A stretch of 26,274 bases of DNA, taken from the IMG/VR virus record IMGVR_UViG_3300008448_000540, positions 1-26,274 of that record; one strand, given 5' to 3'. The stretch is from a virus. A model generated the notes under the pieces. It had not been told where the DNA came from. It saw only the letters and a list, made by a program, of their open reading frames with translations, and did no database searches. The translations under genes and the position numbers were made by a program. Shown here in pieces: positions 7,302-15,737 of this stretch (within the stretch, counting starts at the first letter, position 1; every line of letters begins with the position of its first letter).

Positions 7302-8404
7302 ATTTAACTAAAGATGAAGCCCTACATTGTGCTAAAGTATTTCAAGATTACTTTGGTAACTTTCATCGTGTGGATGAATATATGCGTGACCAGAAATTGG
7401 CATCTTTGTCTGGTCTATCTTCCAATCCTTTGTTTCCATTAGAAGATGATTTATTCTCAGACTTCACAATGCATCCAAATGATATGGATTTTGAAGTACT
7501 TGAAATACCACAAGAGACTTGGGAAACATTACTGAATATTACCAGTTCACACATCAACATTTCACCAGTTGGCCGTCAGATAAGATTGGCCGTCAAAGAG
7601 AAGAACACAGGAAAGTTCGTTGGATTTATTCGATTAGGTTCACCTGTAATCAACATGAAGCCACGCAATGAAATGCTTGGCCAAGTGTTTACACAGAAAC
7701 CGGAGTGGTCCAAGCGATTCAATGGTTCTTCAATGATGGGTTTTGTCATTGTGCCAGCGCAACCTTTCGGTTTCAATTATCTTGGCGGAAAGTTACTTGC
7801 AGGTATATGTACCTCACATGAAGTCCGAGAAATCGTAAACAAAAAGTATGGTATGAATCTGTGTTTATTTGAAACTACCAGTTTGTATGGAAGTTCCAAA
7901 ACTGTGTCACAATATGACGGTATGAAACCTTATATTCGTTATAAAGGTTTGACTGATAGTGATTTTATTCCAATGATGCACGGCAAACCTTATGATGATT
8001 TACGGAACTTTGTGGAAGATAAGGTCGGTGATATTGTTGATGAAGATGTTTCAAGTAAGAAGTTAAAGACCACTATGAGAATCATAGCTTTAACTAAATC
8101 TGCACTTAAAGGCCAACCTGAAGGGGCATCATTCTTAGAAACGATTGTCAATGCAAAAAAGTTGACAGAACAAAAAAGATATTACATCAGTGATTATGGT
8201 TTCAAAAACATGGTAGACTATGTTAACTGTAAGACCGATATGCTTATTCCTGGTGAAAACTATGAGAAACACAATCTGGTAAACTTGATTGCATGGTGGA
8301 AGAACAAGGCATCTAACCGGTTTGACACACTAAAGAATGAGAATAGATTGAGAACCGAGTTGGAGGTTTGGACTTCTGGAAAGCCTATTGATATTATCAG
8401 ATAA
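7298..8404 (+). CDS. DUF4338/DruA-like protein in the replication operon
   Basis: 368 residues. The centre reads VGRQIRLAV, GFIRLGSPV, KPRNEMLGQ, FVIVPAQP, NYLGGKLLAGI, KKYGMNLCLFET, GSSKTVSQYDGMKPYIRYKG. By eye this follows the block order of DUF4338 (the DruA protein of the Druantia defence system): VG-x-LRYL, a Gly-rich strand, PRD-x-x-IGW, FLILPWV, NLASHLLA, RYG-x-x-PVLLET and GTCY. The C-terminal 120 residues are helical and do not match anything I recognise. It is coupled to gp41 by an ATGA overlap (7298-7301) and ends the operon. The match is motif-level recall, not a search result. If it is right, the reaction is still unknown, because the biochemistry of DruA is not established to my knowledge. 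Confidence 0.6.
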   Translation: MNLTKDEALHCAKVFQDYFGNFHRVDEYMRDQKLASLSGLSSNPLFPLEDDLFSDFTMHPNDMDFEVLEIPQETWETLLNITSSHINISPVGRQIRLAVKEKNTGKFVGFIRLGSPVINMKPRNEMLGQVFTQKPEWSKRFNGSSMMGFVIVPAQPFGFNYLGGKLLAGICTSHEVREIVNKKYGMNLCLFETTSLYGSSKTVSQYDGMKPYIRYKGLTDSDFIPMMHGKPYDDLRNFVEDKVGDIVDEDVSSKKLKTTMRIIALTKSALKGQPEGASFLETIVNAKKLTEQKRYYISDYGFKNMVDYVNCKTDMLIPGENYEKHNLVNLIAWWKNKASNRFDTLKNENRLRTELEVWTSGKPIDIIR

Positions 8405-8407
8405 ATA
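8400..8407 (+). promoter_or_regulatory. T4-type late promoter before the nuclease gene
   Basis: GATAAATA, followed by CT, matches seven of eight bases of the T4 late octamer TATAAATA and the TATAAATACT context. The predicted start is near 8413, giving a leader of about 44 bases to the ATG at 8457. A second related motif, CTAAATA, lies at 8425-8431, and CTAAATA-like late elements are typical of marine T4-like phages. This is the first real intergenic gap after the replication operon, which supports a switch to late expression here. Confidence 0.55.
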
Positions 8408-8456
8408 CTCTTGTGATATAAAGACTAAATAATAAATTATAACAACAGGAATTGAA

Positions 8457-9488
8457 ATGGCCGATTTGGGTAGTAAAGCCACTGATGGTAGATTATCTTT
8501 CATAAAATATGTAACAGAAAATAAAAGATTTTCCGAAATCGAATTTGAAATCGAAAAGGGAAAGTCTACTGTTCTGTATACCAAGAAAGGTAAAAATCTA
8601 GTTGCTGGAACTAAAGAATTTAAGGCCGGAACCAAAATTAAAATAACCAATTCGGATATGTTTGAGGTCGGTAAGTTGAAGATGGCTTCAGTAAAAATTG
8701 GTCAAACTGCTGGTTATATTCCAATCAATACAATTCGTAAACCAACGGGTGGTAATGGCACACAATATGAAGATGAAGTTGTTGATGCACTCAATGCTTA
8801 TATTTTAGATGCTGGTGGAAAAATTGATGTTAAATTGAAAGGTGACAACAAAATCTACAAAGATATTTCTTATGCTATAAAAGTTGATTCATCAATCAAA
8901 CAAAAAGCGGGTGTCAAAGGAGATCCTAAAGCGGACATTATTCTTTGCAAAGATAAAAAAAGTCCTACTGTAGTCGGTTCGATTTATATTTCTCATAAAA
9001 AAGAAGGTGGACCAGAAGCTTTTCAACAATATGGTGGTTTATCTGAACAAGCCGGTGAACACATATACAAGCATCCCCTTGTTCAAAAATTTTTAGGAGA
9101 AGTTGCTAAAGTTATTGGTAATAACAATCAACTTCCTGTGCCAGTTATGGGTGAATTCACAGATGATGAACTTGCCAATATGTCGATTTATGGACCAGAA
9201 TATGGTCATGCATTTTCTTTGCAACACACACAGTTGATTGGCCAAGGTAAACCTGTGTTTAATAACAAGAACAAATGTGTAGAGCTTGACTTCTCCAGTC
9301 ATATGAGTTTGTCTGGTGACTTATCACATTTTAAAGGTGGATACTTACCAGTATTTGGTGCAACATTTCGAGCCGGCCGAGGTTTCACCTATAAGAATAA
9401 ACGTTATAATGGCGCCCGTGTAGCTATTTACCCATACAAGTTAATGGCTACCAGGGGCGACCTATTAATAGTAAAAATTAAAAAGTAA
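8457..9488 (+). CDS. Putative SH3b plus PD-(D/E)XK-like nuclease
   Basis: 343 residues. Residues about 30-96 look like a bacterial SH3 (SH3b) domain: short strands ending in VKIGQTAGYIPINTIRKP. From about residue 100 a restriction-endonuclease-like core follows: an acidic helix YEDEVVDALNAY (E105/E107), then DPKADIIL with D160, then GSIYISHKKEGG giving an S179-x-K181 dyad, then FQQYGGL. Helix-E, D, (E/S)-x-K is the catalytic order of PD-(D/E)XK nucleases; Ser in place of Glu in the last motif is seen in some members. The remaining 140 residues are not recognised. The start has AGGA (8447-8450) 6 bases upstream. A DNA-cleaving or DNA-processing role late in infection is inference. Confidence 0.6.
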   Translation: MADLGSKATDGRLSFIKYVTENKRFSEIEFEIEKGKSTVLYTKKGKNLVAGTKEFKAGTKIKITNSDMFEVGKLKMASVKIGQTAGYIPINTIRKPTGGNGTQYEDEVVDALNAYILDAGGKIDVKLKGDNKIYKDISYAIKVDSSIKQKAGVKGDPKADIILCKDKKSPTVVGSIYISHKKEGGPEAFQQYGGLSEQAGEHIYKHPLVQKFLGEVAKVIGNNNQLPVPVMGEFTDDELANMSIYGPEYGHAFSLQHTQLIGQGKPVFNNKNKCVELDFSSHMSLSGDLSHFKGGYLPVFGATFRAGRGFTYKNKRYNGARVAIYPYKLMATRGDLLIVKIKK

Positions 9489-9518
9489 AATCTACAATTT
9501 CAAACTTTAAACATTAAA

Positions 9519-9821
9519 ATGGCACTAACTGATTTCGATAAGATTTTAAAAAGTTATGAAGATTCTGAAGATGATTTCGGATTCTCAGCCGTTTCTGAAC
9601 AAGAATATAACTCAGCCATTAAAGAGAGTGTTAAGACTGTAGAAACAGTTAAAAATACTTTATCTGAAACTGAACAACGAATGGCTGAACTAGAGAAGAT
9701 GATTATCCCTTTCCTGAAGAAACTACATAGTACAGGTGATAAGGAATACATCTATTGGCCAAACCGTAAACCTGCAATTGAAAAACAAATAGAGAAAATA
9801 TTAAAACTGACTAGAGGATGA
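9519..9821 (+). CDS. Small coiled-coil protein, conserved unknown
   Basis: 100 residues with no known domain. An acidic N-terminal segment (KILKSYEDSEDDFGFSAVS) precedes a long helix with heptad character (about 30-70, SVKTVETVKNTLSETEQRMAELEKM) and an IYWPNRKPAIEKQI segment near the C-terminus. The IYWPNR motif recurs, as I recall, in small proteins of T4-like cyanophages. It lies 30 bases after the nuclease gene and 3 bases before the first glycosyltransferase, so it may be co-transcribed with either. No clear ribosome binding site is visible before the ATG. Confidence 0.7.
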   Translation: MALTDFDKILKSYEDSEDDFGFSAVSEQEYNSAIKESVKTVETVKNTLSETEQRMAELEKMIIPFLKKLHSTGDKEYIYWPNRKPAIEKQIEKILKLTRG

Positions 9822-9824
9822 TTT

Positions 9825-10535
9825 ATGTCTGCGACTGTGATTTTGCCAACTACTGGTGTTCCAGAGTTGAGGGGTGCTGTTCAGAGTGTGCTTGAACAGA
9901 CTTATGATACTAAATGTTATGTTGTTGCTGATGGTATCAAGTACCATTCAAAAACCAGAATAATAACAGATGATTTTTTAAGCCGAAAAAATCTAGAAAG
10001 ATGTTATCTACCAATCAATGTCGGTGCCAATGGCTTCTATGGCCACCGAACCTATGCCGCTTTCACTCACCTAGTTGATAGCAAATATGTCTTATATTTG
10101 GATCAAGATTGTTGGCTCGATTCTGACCATGTTGAGAGTTGTATCCAAACAATCGAAAAAAATGATTTGGACTGGTCATATTCACTCAGAAAAATATACG
10201 ACAAAGATGGTAACTTCATTACAAATGATGACTGTGAATCACTAGGTAAATGGCAATCTTATCATGGCATTAATCATATAGATACAAATTGCTATTGCCT
10301 CAAGACTGAGGTTGCGATAAAATTGGCACATGTATGGCATGGTGGTTGGGGTCAAGATAGAGTTTGGTTGCAAGTATTATCACAATATTTTCCCAAGTTT
10401 GATTGTACCAGAAAATACACAGTAAACTATAGAGTAGATGGCAACGCAGGTTCCGTCAACGCAGATTTCTTTCACAATGGTAATAAAGTAATGAATGAAA
10501 AATATAATGGAGTTTTCCCATGGCAAAAAACTTAA
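9825..10535 (+). CDS. Family 2-type glycosyltransferase (GT-A fold)
   Basis: 236 residues. The N-terminus SATVILPTTGVPELRGAVQSVLEQTYD is the classic opening of GT2 enzymes, followed by VVADGIKYHS, INVGANGFYGHRTYA and the metal-binding motif YLDQDCW (a DXD equivalent, about residues 95-101). A WHGGWGQDRVW segment fits the acceptor-side acid/base region (ED-type motif). GT2 enzymes move a sugar from a nucleotide donor to glycan, lipid or protein; donor and acceptor cannot be told from sequence. AGAGGA shortly upstream supports the ATG at 9825. It opens the glycan cassette and overlaps the next gene by 16 bases. Confidence 0.85.
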   Translation: MSATVILPTTGVPELRGAVQSVLEQTYDTKCYVVADGIKYHSKTRIITDDFLSRKNLERCYLPINVGANGFYGHRTYAAFTHLVDSKYVLYLDQDCWLDSDHVESCIQTIEKNDLDWSYSLRKIYDKDGNFITNDDCESLGKWQSYHGINHIDTNCYCLKTEVAIKLAHVWHGGWGQDRVWLQVLSQYFPKFDCTRKYTVNYRVDGNAGSVNADFFHNGNKVMNEKYNGVFPWQKT

Positions 10536-11380
10536 TAATCGGTGCATTTACAGGTTATAATTACAATCAATTAAAACCGTGGGTCGAATCAATTGATTCT
10601 TGTGGTTTTGTTGGTGATAAAGTGATGGTCGTTGGTGATGCATCAAATGAAACTAAAGATGAATTGAAGAAACGGGGATTCAAACTTCATGGTATGCCAA
10701 GAATTAATGCACCAATTCATGTTGCAAGATTCTGGTCAATTTATGATTTTCTTTACGACAACTGGGAAGATTATGATATTGTTGTGACCACAGATGTTAA
10801 AGATGTATATTTTCAAAAAGACCCATGTGAATGGATTGAAAAAAAGATATTTAGAAAATATTTGGTTGCCGGATCAGAATCTTTGCGTTACAAAGATGAA
10901 TCTTGGGGTGATGAAAATCTCATGCAGGCCTACGGTCCAGAGGTACATGAAAGATTTAAAAACAACATCATCTATAATGTAGGAACCTTTGGTGGTAAAT
11001 CCAACTATGTTAGAGATATGTGTTTCAACATCTTCACCAATTCACTCAACAGGCCAATTCCTATCGTTGACCAGGCGGTCTATAATGTGTTGATAAACAC
11101 ACAACCCTACAGAGATAATGTACTCTTTACTGACCATGAAGATGGTTGGGCAATACAGTTGGGTACAACAGGTGACCCAACAAAGATGGAACGATTTAGG
11201 CCAAATTTGGTTGAACCTGAACCACTATTCGATTACAATAAAAAAGTAATCACAACATCCAATGGCACACCACATTGTATTGTACACCAATATGACCGTG
11301 TGCCAATTTGGCAAAGTTTGGTTAGAAATATGTTTAACCAGGAAGACCCCAATCAATTTTTTACATATAGGACCGCATAA
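10520..11380 (+). CDS. Putative GT-A glycosyltransferase
   Basis: 286 residues. It begins KNLIIGAFTGYNYNQLKPWV and has VTTDVKDVYFQKDPCEW (about 90-106), a motif in which TD-x-x-DV-x-F supplies the DXD-like metal site. Later, NVGTFGGKSNYVRDM and VDQAVYNVLI fit the 'found new sugar / still-to-do' half of bacterial and eukaryotic GT-A enzymes that modify glycans or proteins. The ATG at 10520 has ATGGAG 7 bases upstream and lies inside the end of the previous gene. Its stop overlaps the methyltransferase start by one base. The family number was not assigned; the donor sugar is unknown. Confidence 0.75.
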   Translation: MAKNLIIGAFTGYNYNQLKPWVESIDSCGFVGDKVMVVGDASNETKDELKKRGFKLHGMPRINAPIHVARFWSIYDFLYDNWEDYDIVVTTDVKDVYFQKDPCEWIEKKIFRKYLVAGSESLRYKDESWGDENLMQAYGPEVHERFKNNIIYNVGTFGGKSNYVRDMCFNIFTNSLNRPIPIVDQAVYNVLINTQPYRDNVLFTDHEDGWAIQLGTTGDPTKMERFRPNLVEPEPLFDYNKKVITTSNGTPHCIVHQYDRVPIWQSLVRNMFNQEDPNQFFTYRTA

Positions 11381-11940
11381 TGAGTGATATTATTACATTT
11401 AACACAGAGACACAGGCATTTAATGGATATCAAATGTGTTCTGGCCACGGGCTTGGAGCAATGATTAAAGGCATGGTTAATCCTGTCGGTTTGGAAATTG
11501 GTTGTGATATTGGTGATACAAGTAACTTTTTACTTGACTCCAATCCAACACTCAACCTAACATCAGTTGATCCATACACAACCTATGTCGATTGGAATGG
11601 CAATCACCTTTCAGGTAGAGAAGAAATGTATCAAGGTGTTGTGAAGCGATTGGCTGGTTATTCCAACCGATTCACCTTGGTTCGTAGAACATCCGATGAT
11701 GCAGTTGAATTGTTTAAAGATGACACCTTTGATATCATCTTTATTGATGGCCTACATACATACGAACAATTAATCAAAGATTGTGTGAATTATTATTCTA
11801 AGTTGAAATTTGGTGGCATCTTTGCTGGCCATGATTTCTCCGCAATCGAAGGTGTTAATCGTGCAGCCAAAGAATTTGCATCTAAGGTCAATAAAGATAT
11901 TCTTTTGACTGAAAAAGATGTTTGGTATTGGATTAAATAA
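11380..11940 (+). CDS. Class I SAM-dependent methyltransferase (Methyltransf_24-like)
   Basis: 186 residues with a complete Rossmann methyltransferase core. Motif I is GLEIGCDIGDTSNFLL (SAM-binding loop, about 37-52), motif II is TSVDPYTTY, and motif IV is DIIFIDGLHTYEQLIKD, followed by LKFGGIFAGHDF. The FIDG-x-H-x-Y...GG-x-x-x-x-HD signature is typical of the Methyltransf_24 group, often found among glycan and cephalosporin hydroxylase-like genes. The substrate is probably a sugar or glycan, judging only from the neighbours. It is coupled to the glycosyltransferase by a TAATG overlap. No DNA-recognition domain is visible, so a DNA methyltransferase is unlikely. Confidence 0.85.
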   Translation: MSDIITFNTETQAFNGYQMCSGHGLGAMIKGMVNPVGLEIGCDIGDTSNFLLDSNPTLNLTSVDPYTTYVDWNGNHLSGREEMYQGVVKRLAGYSNRFTLVRRTSDDAVELFKDDTFDIIFIDGLHTYEQLIKDCVNYYSKLKFGGIFAGHDFSAIEGVNRAAKEFASKVNKDILLTEKDVWYWIK

Positions 11941-11963
11941 TTAATGTAACTGGAGATTTTGTT

Positions 11964-12998
11964 ATGACAAAAAATGTTTTAATTACTGGTGGTTGTGGAT
12001 TTATTGCACACCATGTTATTGATTTGTTCCTTCAAAAGACTGATTGGAATATCACTACACTCGACCGATTGGATTATTCAGGTAATCTAAATCGTTTGAA
12101 TGAAGTTATGGACAAATATGACGCACAAACAAAGAAGCGTGTGAATATTGTTTTCCATGACCTAAAGGCTGAGATTAATCCTTTGGTTGGAAACTTCATT
12201 CACAAGAATGGTAAGATTGATACCATTCTACACCTTGCGGCTTCATCCCATGTTGACCGTTCTATCACACATCCAATGGAATTCATTCAAGATAATACCA
12301 TTGGTACTGCACACCTTCTTGAATTTGCTCGTAGATTAGATGGGCTAGAAACCTTCTTGTATTTCAGTACAGATGAAATCTTTGGTTCTGCACCTCCTGG
12401 TGTTGCATATGATGAGCGTGCAAGATACAACTCAACTAATCCATACTCAGCATCTAAAGCAGCCGCAGAAGAATTCTGTGTTGCGTATGAAAACACATAC
12501 AAGATACCTATGATGGTCACACATACAATGAATGTATTTGGTGAACGCCAAACTCCTGAGAAGTTTATTCCATTGTGTATTGATCGTGTTCGCAAAGGTG
12601 AAAAGATTTACATTCACTCAAATGCGGCTCGTACAGAAGCTGGAAGTCGTTTCTACATCCACGCATCTGATGTTGCAGATGCATTGTTGTTCTTGATTAC
12701 AAAGAAACCGGCTTGCCCAACAGACTATGGTCACGCCAAATGTGCCAAGTTTAATATTGTTGGCAAAGAAGAAACCGACAATCTGACCCTCGCTAAACTT
12801 GTAGCACAAGCTCAAGGTAAAGAATTGAACTATGAAATGTTGGACTTTCACAATTCAAGGCCAGGACATGACTTGCGTTATGCATTAGATGGTAGTTTGA
12901 TGCGTAGTCTTGGTTGGGAACCAACGATTGCATTTAGTGAACGAATTAAACAAGTAAGTGATTGGTATTTGCAAAACACAAGGTGGTTAGAACTATGA
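11964..12998 (+). CDS. rfbB: dTDP-glucose 4,6-dehydratase-type NAD-dependent epimerase/dehydratase
   Basis: 344 residues, an extended short-chain dehydrogenase. The NAD site is LITGGCGFIAHH (6-17), with Ala in place of the last Gly of GxxGxxG. LAASSHVDRSITHP (91-104), FSTDEIFG (134-141) and YSASK (161-165, catalytic Tyr and Lys) follow. The STDE motif with adjacent Asp/Glu, plus the SSHVDRSI segment, is characteristic of RmlB/RfbB, which converts dTDP-glucose to dTDP-4-keto-6-deoxyglucose. A related nucleotide-sugar dehydratase cannot be excluded. GGAG lies before the ATG at 11964. No thymidylyltransferase (RmlA) is present, so the nucleotide sugar would have to come from the host or from elsewhere in the genome. 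Confidence 0.85.
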   Translation: MTKNVLITGGCGFIAHHVIDLFLQKTDWNITTLDRLDYSGNLNRLNEVMDKYDAQTKKRVNIVFHDLKAEINPLVGNFIHKNGKIDTILHLAASSHVDRSITHPMEFIQDNTIGTAHLLEFARRLDGLETFLYFSTDEIFGSAPPGVAYDERARYNSTNPYSASKAAAEEFCVAYENTYKIPMMVTHTMNVFGERQTPEKFIPLCIDRVRKGEKIYIHSNAARTEAGSRFYIHASDVADALLFLITKKPACPTDYGHAKCAKFNIVGKEETDNLTLAKLVAQAQGKELNYEMLDFHNSRPGHDLRYALDGSLMRSLGWEPTIAFSERIKQVSDWYLQNTRWLEL

Positions 12999-14209
12999 TT
13001 AAAGAATGTGAAATAATTGATGAGTGTATTGCCTGTGGCAGTACTGAGTTGGTGCCCGTATTAGATTTGGGTATACAACCATTGGCCAATTCTTATAAGA
13101 AAAATGCTGATGATGTTGAACAATATTTTCCACTTGCAATCAATCGTTGCAAACATTGTTTTCATGTGCAGTTAACGCACAGAGTTAATCCTGACTTGAT
13201 GTTTAAAGATTACTTATATGTTTCTGGTACAACAAAAACACAATTAGATTACTTTGATTGGTTTGCAGATTTTGCTGCTGAGAAGTATGGTACAAAACCA
13301 ACTACAATATTGGATATTGGTTGTAATGATGGTAGTCAATTAAACTCCTTCCAAGACAAAGGTGCCACAACTTATGGTGTTGACCCAGCAGAAAACTTGT
13401 TTGCCACATCCTCACAGAGACACAAAGTTGTTTGTGGTTACTTTACTGGAAAAGAATTCGGCCACGAAAAGTTTGATGTTATTACCTGCCAAAACGCATT
13501 TGCACACAACTTCAATCAGCTTGAGTTACTACAAAACATTAGAAATGTCATGCACAAAGACAGTCTATTGTTTGCTACAACCTCTCAATGTGATATGATA
13601 TTGAACGGTGAGTTTGATACTATTTACCACGAACATCTTTCTTTCTACAATGTTAAATCTATTGATGCGCTTTGTAAACGGGCTGGTTTGAATTTGATTG
13701 ATGTAGTTAAATCTCCTGTCCACGGCATGAGTTACATCTTTGTCATTTCAAAATTTGCAAAAGCACCACGCACAATACAAAATTTGATTGATATTGAAAC
13801 ACAAAAAGGACTTTACACTGAAAAAACTTATGATGACTATGCGGCTGATTGCTTGAATAATGTAAAACAATTTGCAGAAATCATTAGAGAAATGAGAAGT
13901 ACAGGTGTTCCTGTTGTTGGTTATGGTGCACCGGCCAAGGGCAATACACTAATGAATTTTGCACAAGAAGGTCCAGATTTTATTATTGATGACAATCCTT
14001 TGAAACAGGGAATGTTTACACCAGGTAATTGTGTACCAATCTATGGAACAGATTATCTAAAAGCCAATTTTGAAAATGTGGATAAATTGTGTATCATTCC
14101 TCTTGCATGGAATTTCTTCAAAGAAATTAAGACTAGAACCAAAAATGTAAGACCCGGCAAAAATGATATTTTTGTTCGTTACTTTCCAGAATTTAAGGTG
14201 GAAGAATGA
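12995..14209 (+). CDS. Sugar C-methyltransferase (TylC3/TcaB9-like)
   Basis: 404 residues with three parts in the usual order. The N-terminal zinc-binding domain has C11-x2-C14 and C52-x2-C55, with DLGIQPLANSY between them. The SAM-binding domain has ILDIGCNDGSQL (105-116) and the YHEHLSFY motif (211-218), whose Glu/His pair is catalytic in TcaB9. The C-terminal domain has VVGYGAPAKGNTLM (307-320). These enzymes add a methyl group to carbon 3 of a dTDP-4-keto-6-deoxysugar, fitting the dehydratase just upstream. The ATG at 12995 is preferred over one at 12962: it gives an ATGA overlap with the dehydratase and has AAGGTGG about 8 bases upstream. Together the pair could make a branched-chain deoxysugar. 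Confidence 0.88.
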   Translation: MIKECEIIDECIACGSTELVPVLDLGIQPLANSYKKNADDVEQYFPLAINRCKHCFHVQLTHRVNPDLMFKDYLYVSGTTKTQLDYFDWFADFAAEKYGTKPTTILDIGCNDGSQLNSFQDKGATTYGVDPAENLFATSSQRHKVVCGYFTGKEFGHEKFDVITCQNAFAHNFNQLELLQNIRNVMHKDSLLFATTSQCDMILNGEFDTIYHEHLSFYNVKSIDALCKRAGLNLIDVVKSPVHGMSYIFVISKFAKAPRTIQNLIDIETQKGLYTEKTYDDYAADCLNNVKQFAEIIREMRSTGVPVVGYGAPAKGNTLMNFAQEGPDFIIDDNPLKQGMFTPGNCVPIYGTDYLKANFENVDKLCIIPLAWNFFKEIKTRTKNVRPGKNDIFVRYFPEFKVEE

Positions 14210-14931
14210 GTAATTTGATTATATGTCCTGTTGGCATGGAAATGACACACGATCCTCGTTGGAAAGAAGAAGACCACTGGCGTTGGACAAACAACGATAG
14301 AAAATATGAAACTCTCCTTGTTGTCTACAATGACTTCAATCCTGAACCAGGTTCTTATGACCATCTGATACGACACAAAGGCCATAAATGGCAAATCATG
14401 CAAGCAGTTGCAAAAGATATTCCTCTTGGCAAATACAACTATATTGGTTGTGTTGATGATGACTTGATTACTGGTTACCAAGACTTTAATAAAGGATTGG
14501 AGTTGGCTGAGAAGTTTAACTTCCAATATTGGCAACTTTCTATGCCACATGATTCTAGTTTGATTTATCGACCACTATTCAACGATCCGTCTTGTGATTT
14601 CTCGGAAACAAACTTCATTGAAATGGGTTCATGTTTCTTCACCGAAGAAAAGTTTAGATTCTTGATGGAGTTTATTGGTCATTGGGACTTGGAGATTGCA
14701 TGGGGTATTGATAAGACATTCTATGATTTGTTCCAATGCCCAGCTCATGTCGTACATTCTGGTATGATTCATCAACCATTCAGAGACAGTTACTACGATA
14801 AGCAAAGAGCCATGGATGAAATGAATGACTACCTGTACAATAAGTATCCTTCAATACTTAAACAACATTATGGTCGCCAATCCAATTTCATGGATAGACA
14901 AGACATATTGAAAAAGTTTAAATTGGCATGA
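14206..14931 (+). CDS. DUF707-like putative glycosyltransferase
   Basis: 241 residues. It starts LIICPVGMEMTHDPRWK, then YETLLVVYNDF, GSYDHLIRHKGHKWQIM, and NYIGCVDDDLITGYQDF, followed by FIEMGSCFFTEEKF and WGIDKTFYDL. The VDDD motif (about 84-87) would be the metal/nucleotide site of a GT-A-like fold. This order resembles DUF707 proteins, which are annotated as glycosyltransferase-like on the basis of structure and context. Substrate unknown. It is coupled at both ends by ATGA overlaps, so it belongs to the same transcript as the sugar genes. Confidence 0.7.
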   Translation: MSNLIICPVGMEMTHDPRWKEEDHWRWTNNDRKYETLLVVYNDFNPEPGSYDHLIRHKGHKWQIMQAVAKDIPLGKYNYIGCVDDDLITGYQDFNKGLELAEKFNFQYWQLSMPHDSSLIYRPLFNDPSCDFSETNFIEMGSCFFTEEKFRFLMEFIGHWDLEIAWGIDKTFYDLFQCPAHVVHSGMIHQPFRDSYYDKQRAMDEMNDYLYNKYPSILKQHYGRQSNFMDRQDILKKFKLA

Positions 14932-15737
14932 AAAAATACTTATATTATCACATCTATTTGACAGAAGAAACTGGATGTTGGTATAATCATTTTCTGGAAC
15001 AGGTTGTTTCAATTATTGATTCTGGCCTGTACACTGAAATGGAAAAGATGTTTGTCATTTGCATTGGCAAAAAGAGTGAATTGGAATTGTTTACGGGAAT
15101 ATGCAACACTTTTCCTAAGATTCAAATTCTAGAAACACTGTTCTTGGATGATGACAATGAAGAAAACCTTTCACTTGAACATGTTTCAACAATTGATTAT
15201 AAGGATAAAAACTTGTATGATGAAACTTGGACATTAAAACATCTGCAAGACCATGCCAAAAGAGAAGATGCACACTTCCTATATTTCCATGCTAAAGGCA
15301 TCACTGTTCCTTGGAGAATGAGAGAACAAAAAATATATCTGCCATATGTAAACTACTATTTCTGGAGAAAGTTTCTACAATGGGGTTGTATTGAGAATTG
15401 GAAACTCTGCACAGATAAGTTGTCGGATCACTCTGCATCTGGTGTCAACTTTGGAACCTGGCCCGTACCACACTATTCTGGTGGTTTCTGGTGGTCGAAG
15501 TCTGAGTACATCAATAAACTTCCCGACATTAAAGAGAATGATTGGTGGGATTTGTTTAGGTCTGAAACACCATTGAACACTTTCGATTCAAATAGAAACA
15601 AACCAGAAATGTGGATCGGAACAAAACATAATGATGATTTTTTCAATATCATAAGTCATCCTATTATGCCACCACACGGAACACTGGTTCAAAACACATG
15701 GCCAAGATATTGTTATGAGGGAGTAGTACAAAAATGA
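14928..15737 (+). CDS. Putative glycosyltransferase with FHAKG and HYSGGFWW motifs
   Basis: 269 residues. Recognisable segments are FLYFHAKGITVPWRMRE (about 117-133), PHYSGGFWWSKSEYINKLP (about 179-197) and a WIGTKHNDDFFNII segment. The pairing of an 'FHxKG' strand with an 'HYSGxFWW' strand recurs in glycosyltransferase-like proteins of surface-polysaccharide clusters and phages, in my recollection; no family number can be assigned. Its aromatic content is high (many Trp/Tyr), consistent with glycan binding. Both ends are coupled to their neighbours by ATGA overlaps. The function is inferred mostly from context. Confidence 0.6.
   Translation: MKKYLYYHIYLTEETGCWYNHFLEQVVSIIDSGLYTEMEKMFVICIGKKSELELFTGICNTFPKIQILETLFLDDDNEENLSLEHVSTIDYKDKNLYDETWTLKHLQDHAKREDAHFLYFHAKGITVPWRMREQKIYLPYVNYYFWRKFLQWGCIENWKLCTDKLSDHSASGVNFGTWPVPHYSGGFWWSKSEYINKLPDIKENDWWDLFRSETPLNTFDSNRNKPEMWIGTKHNDDFFNIISHPIMPPHGTLVQNTWPRYCYEGVVQK

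Noticed and set aside
11380-11940. DNA-modification methyltransferase
   Set aside because: The motif set is of the Methyltransf_24 small-molecule/glycan type, without DPPY/NPPY or a target recognition domain, and neighbours are sugar genes.
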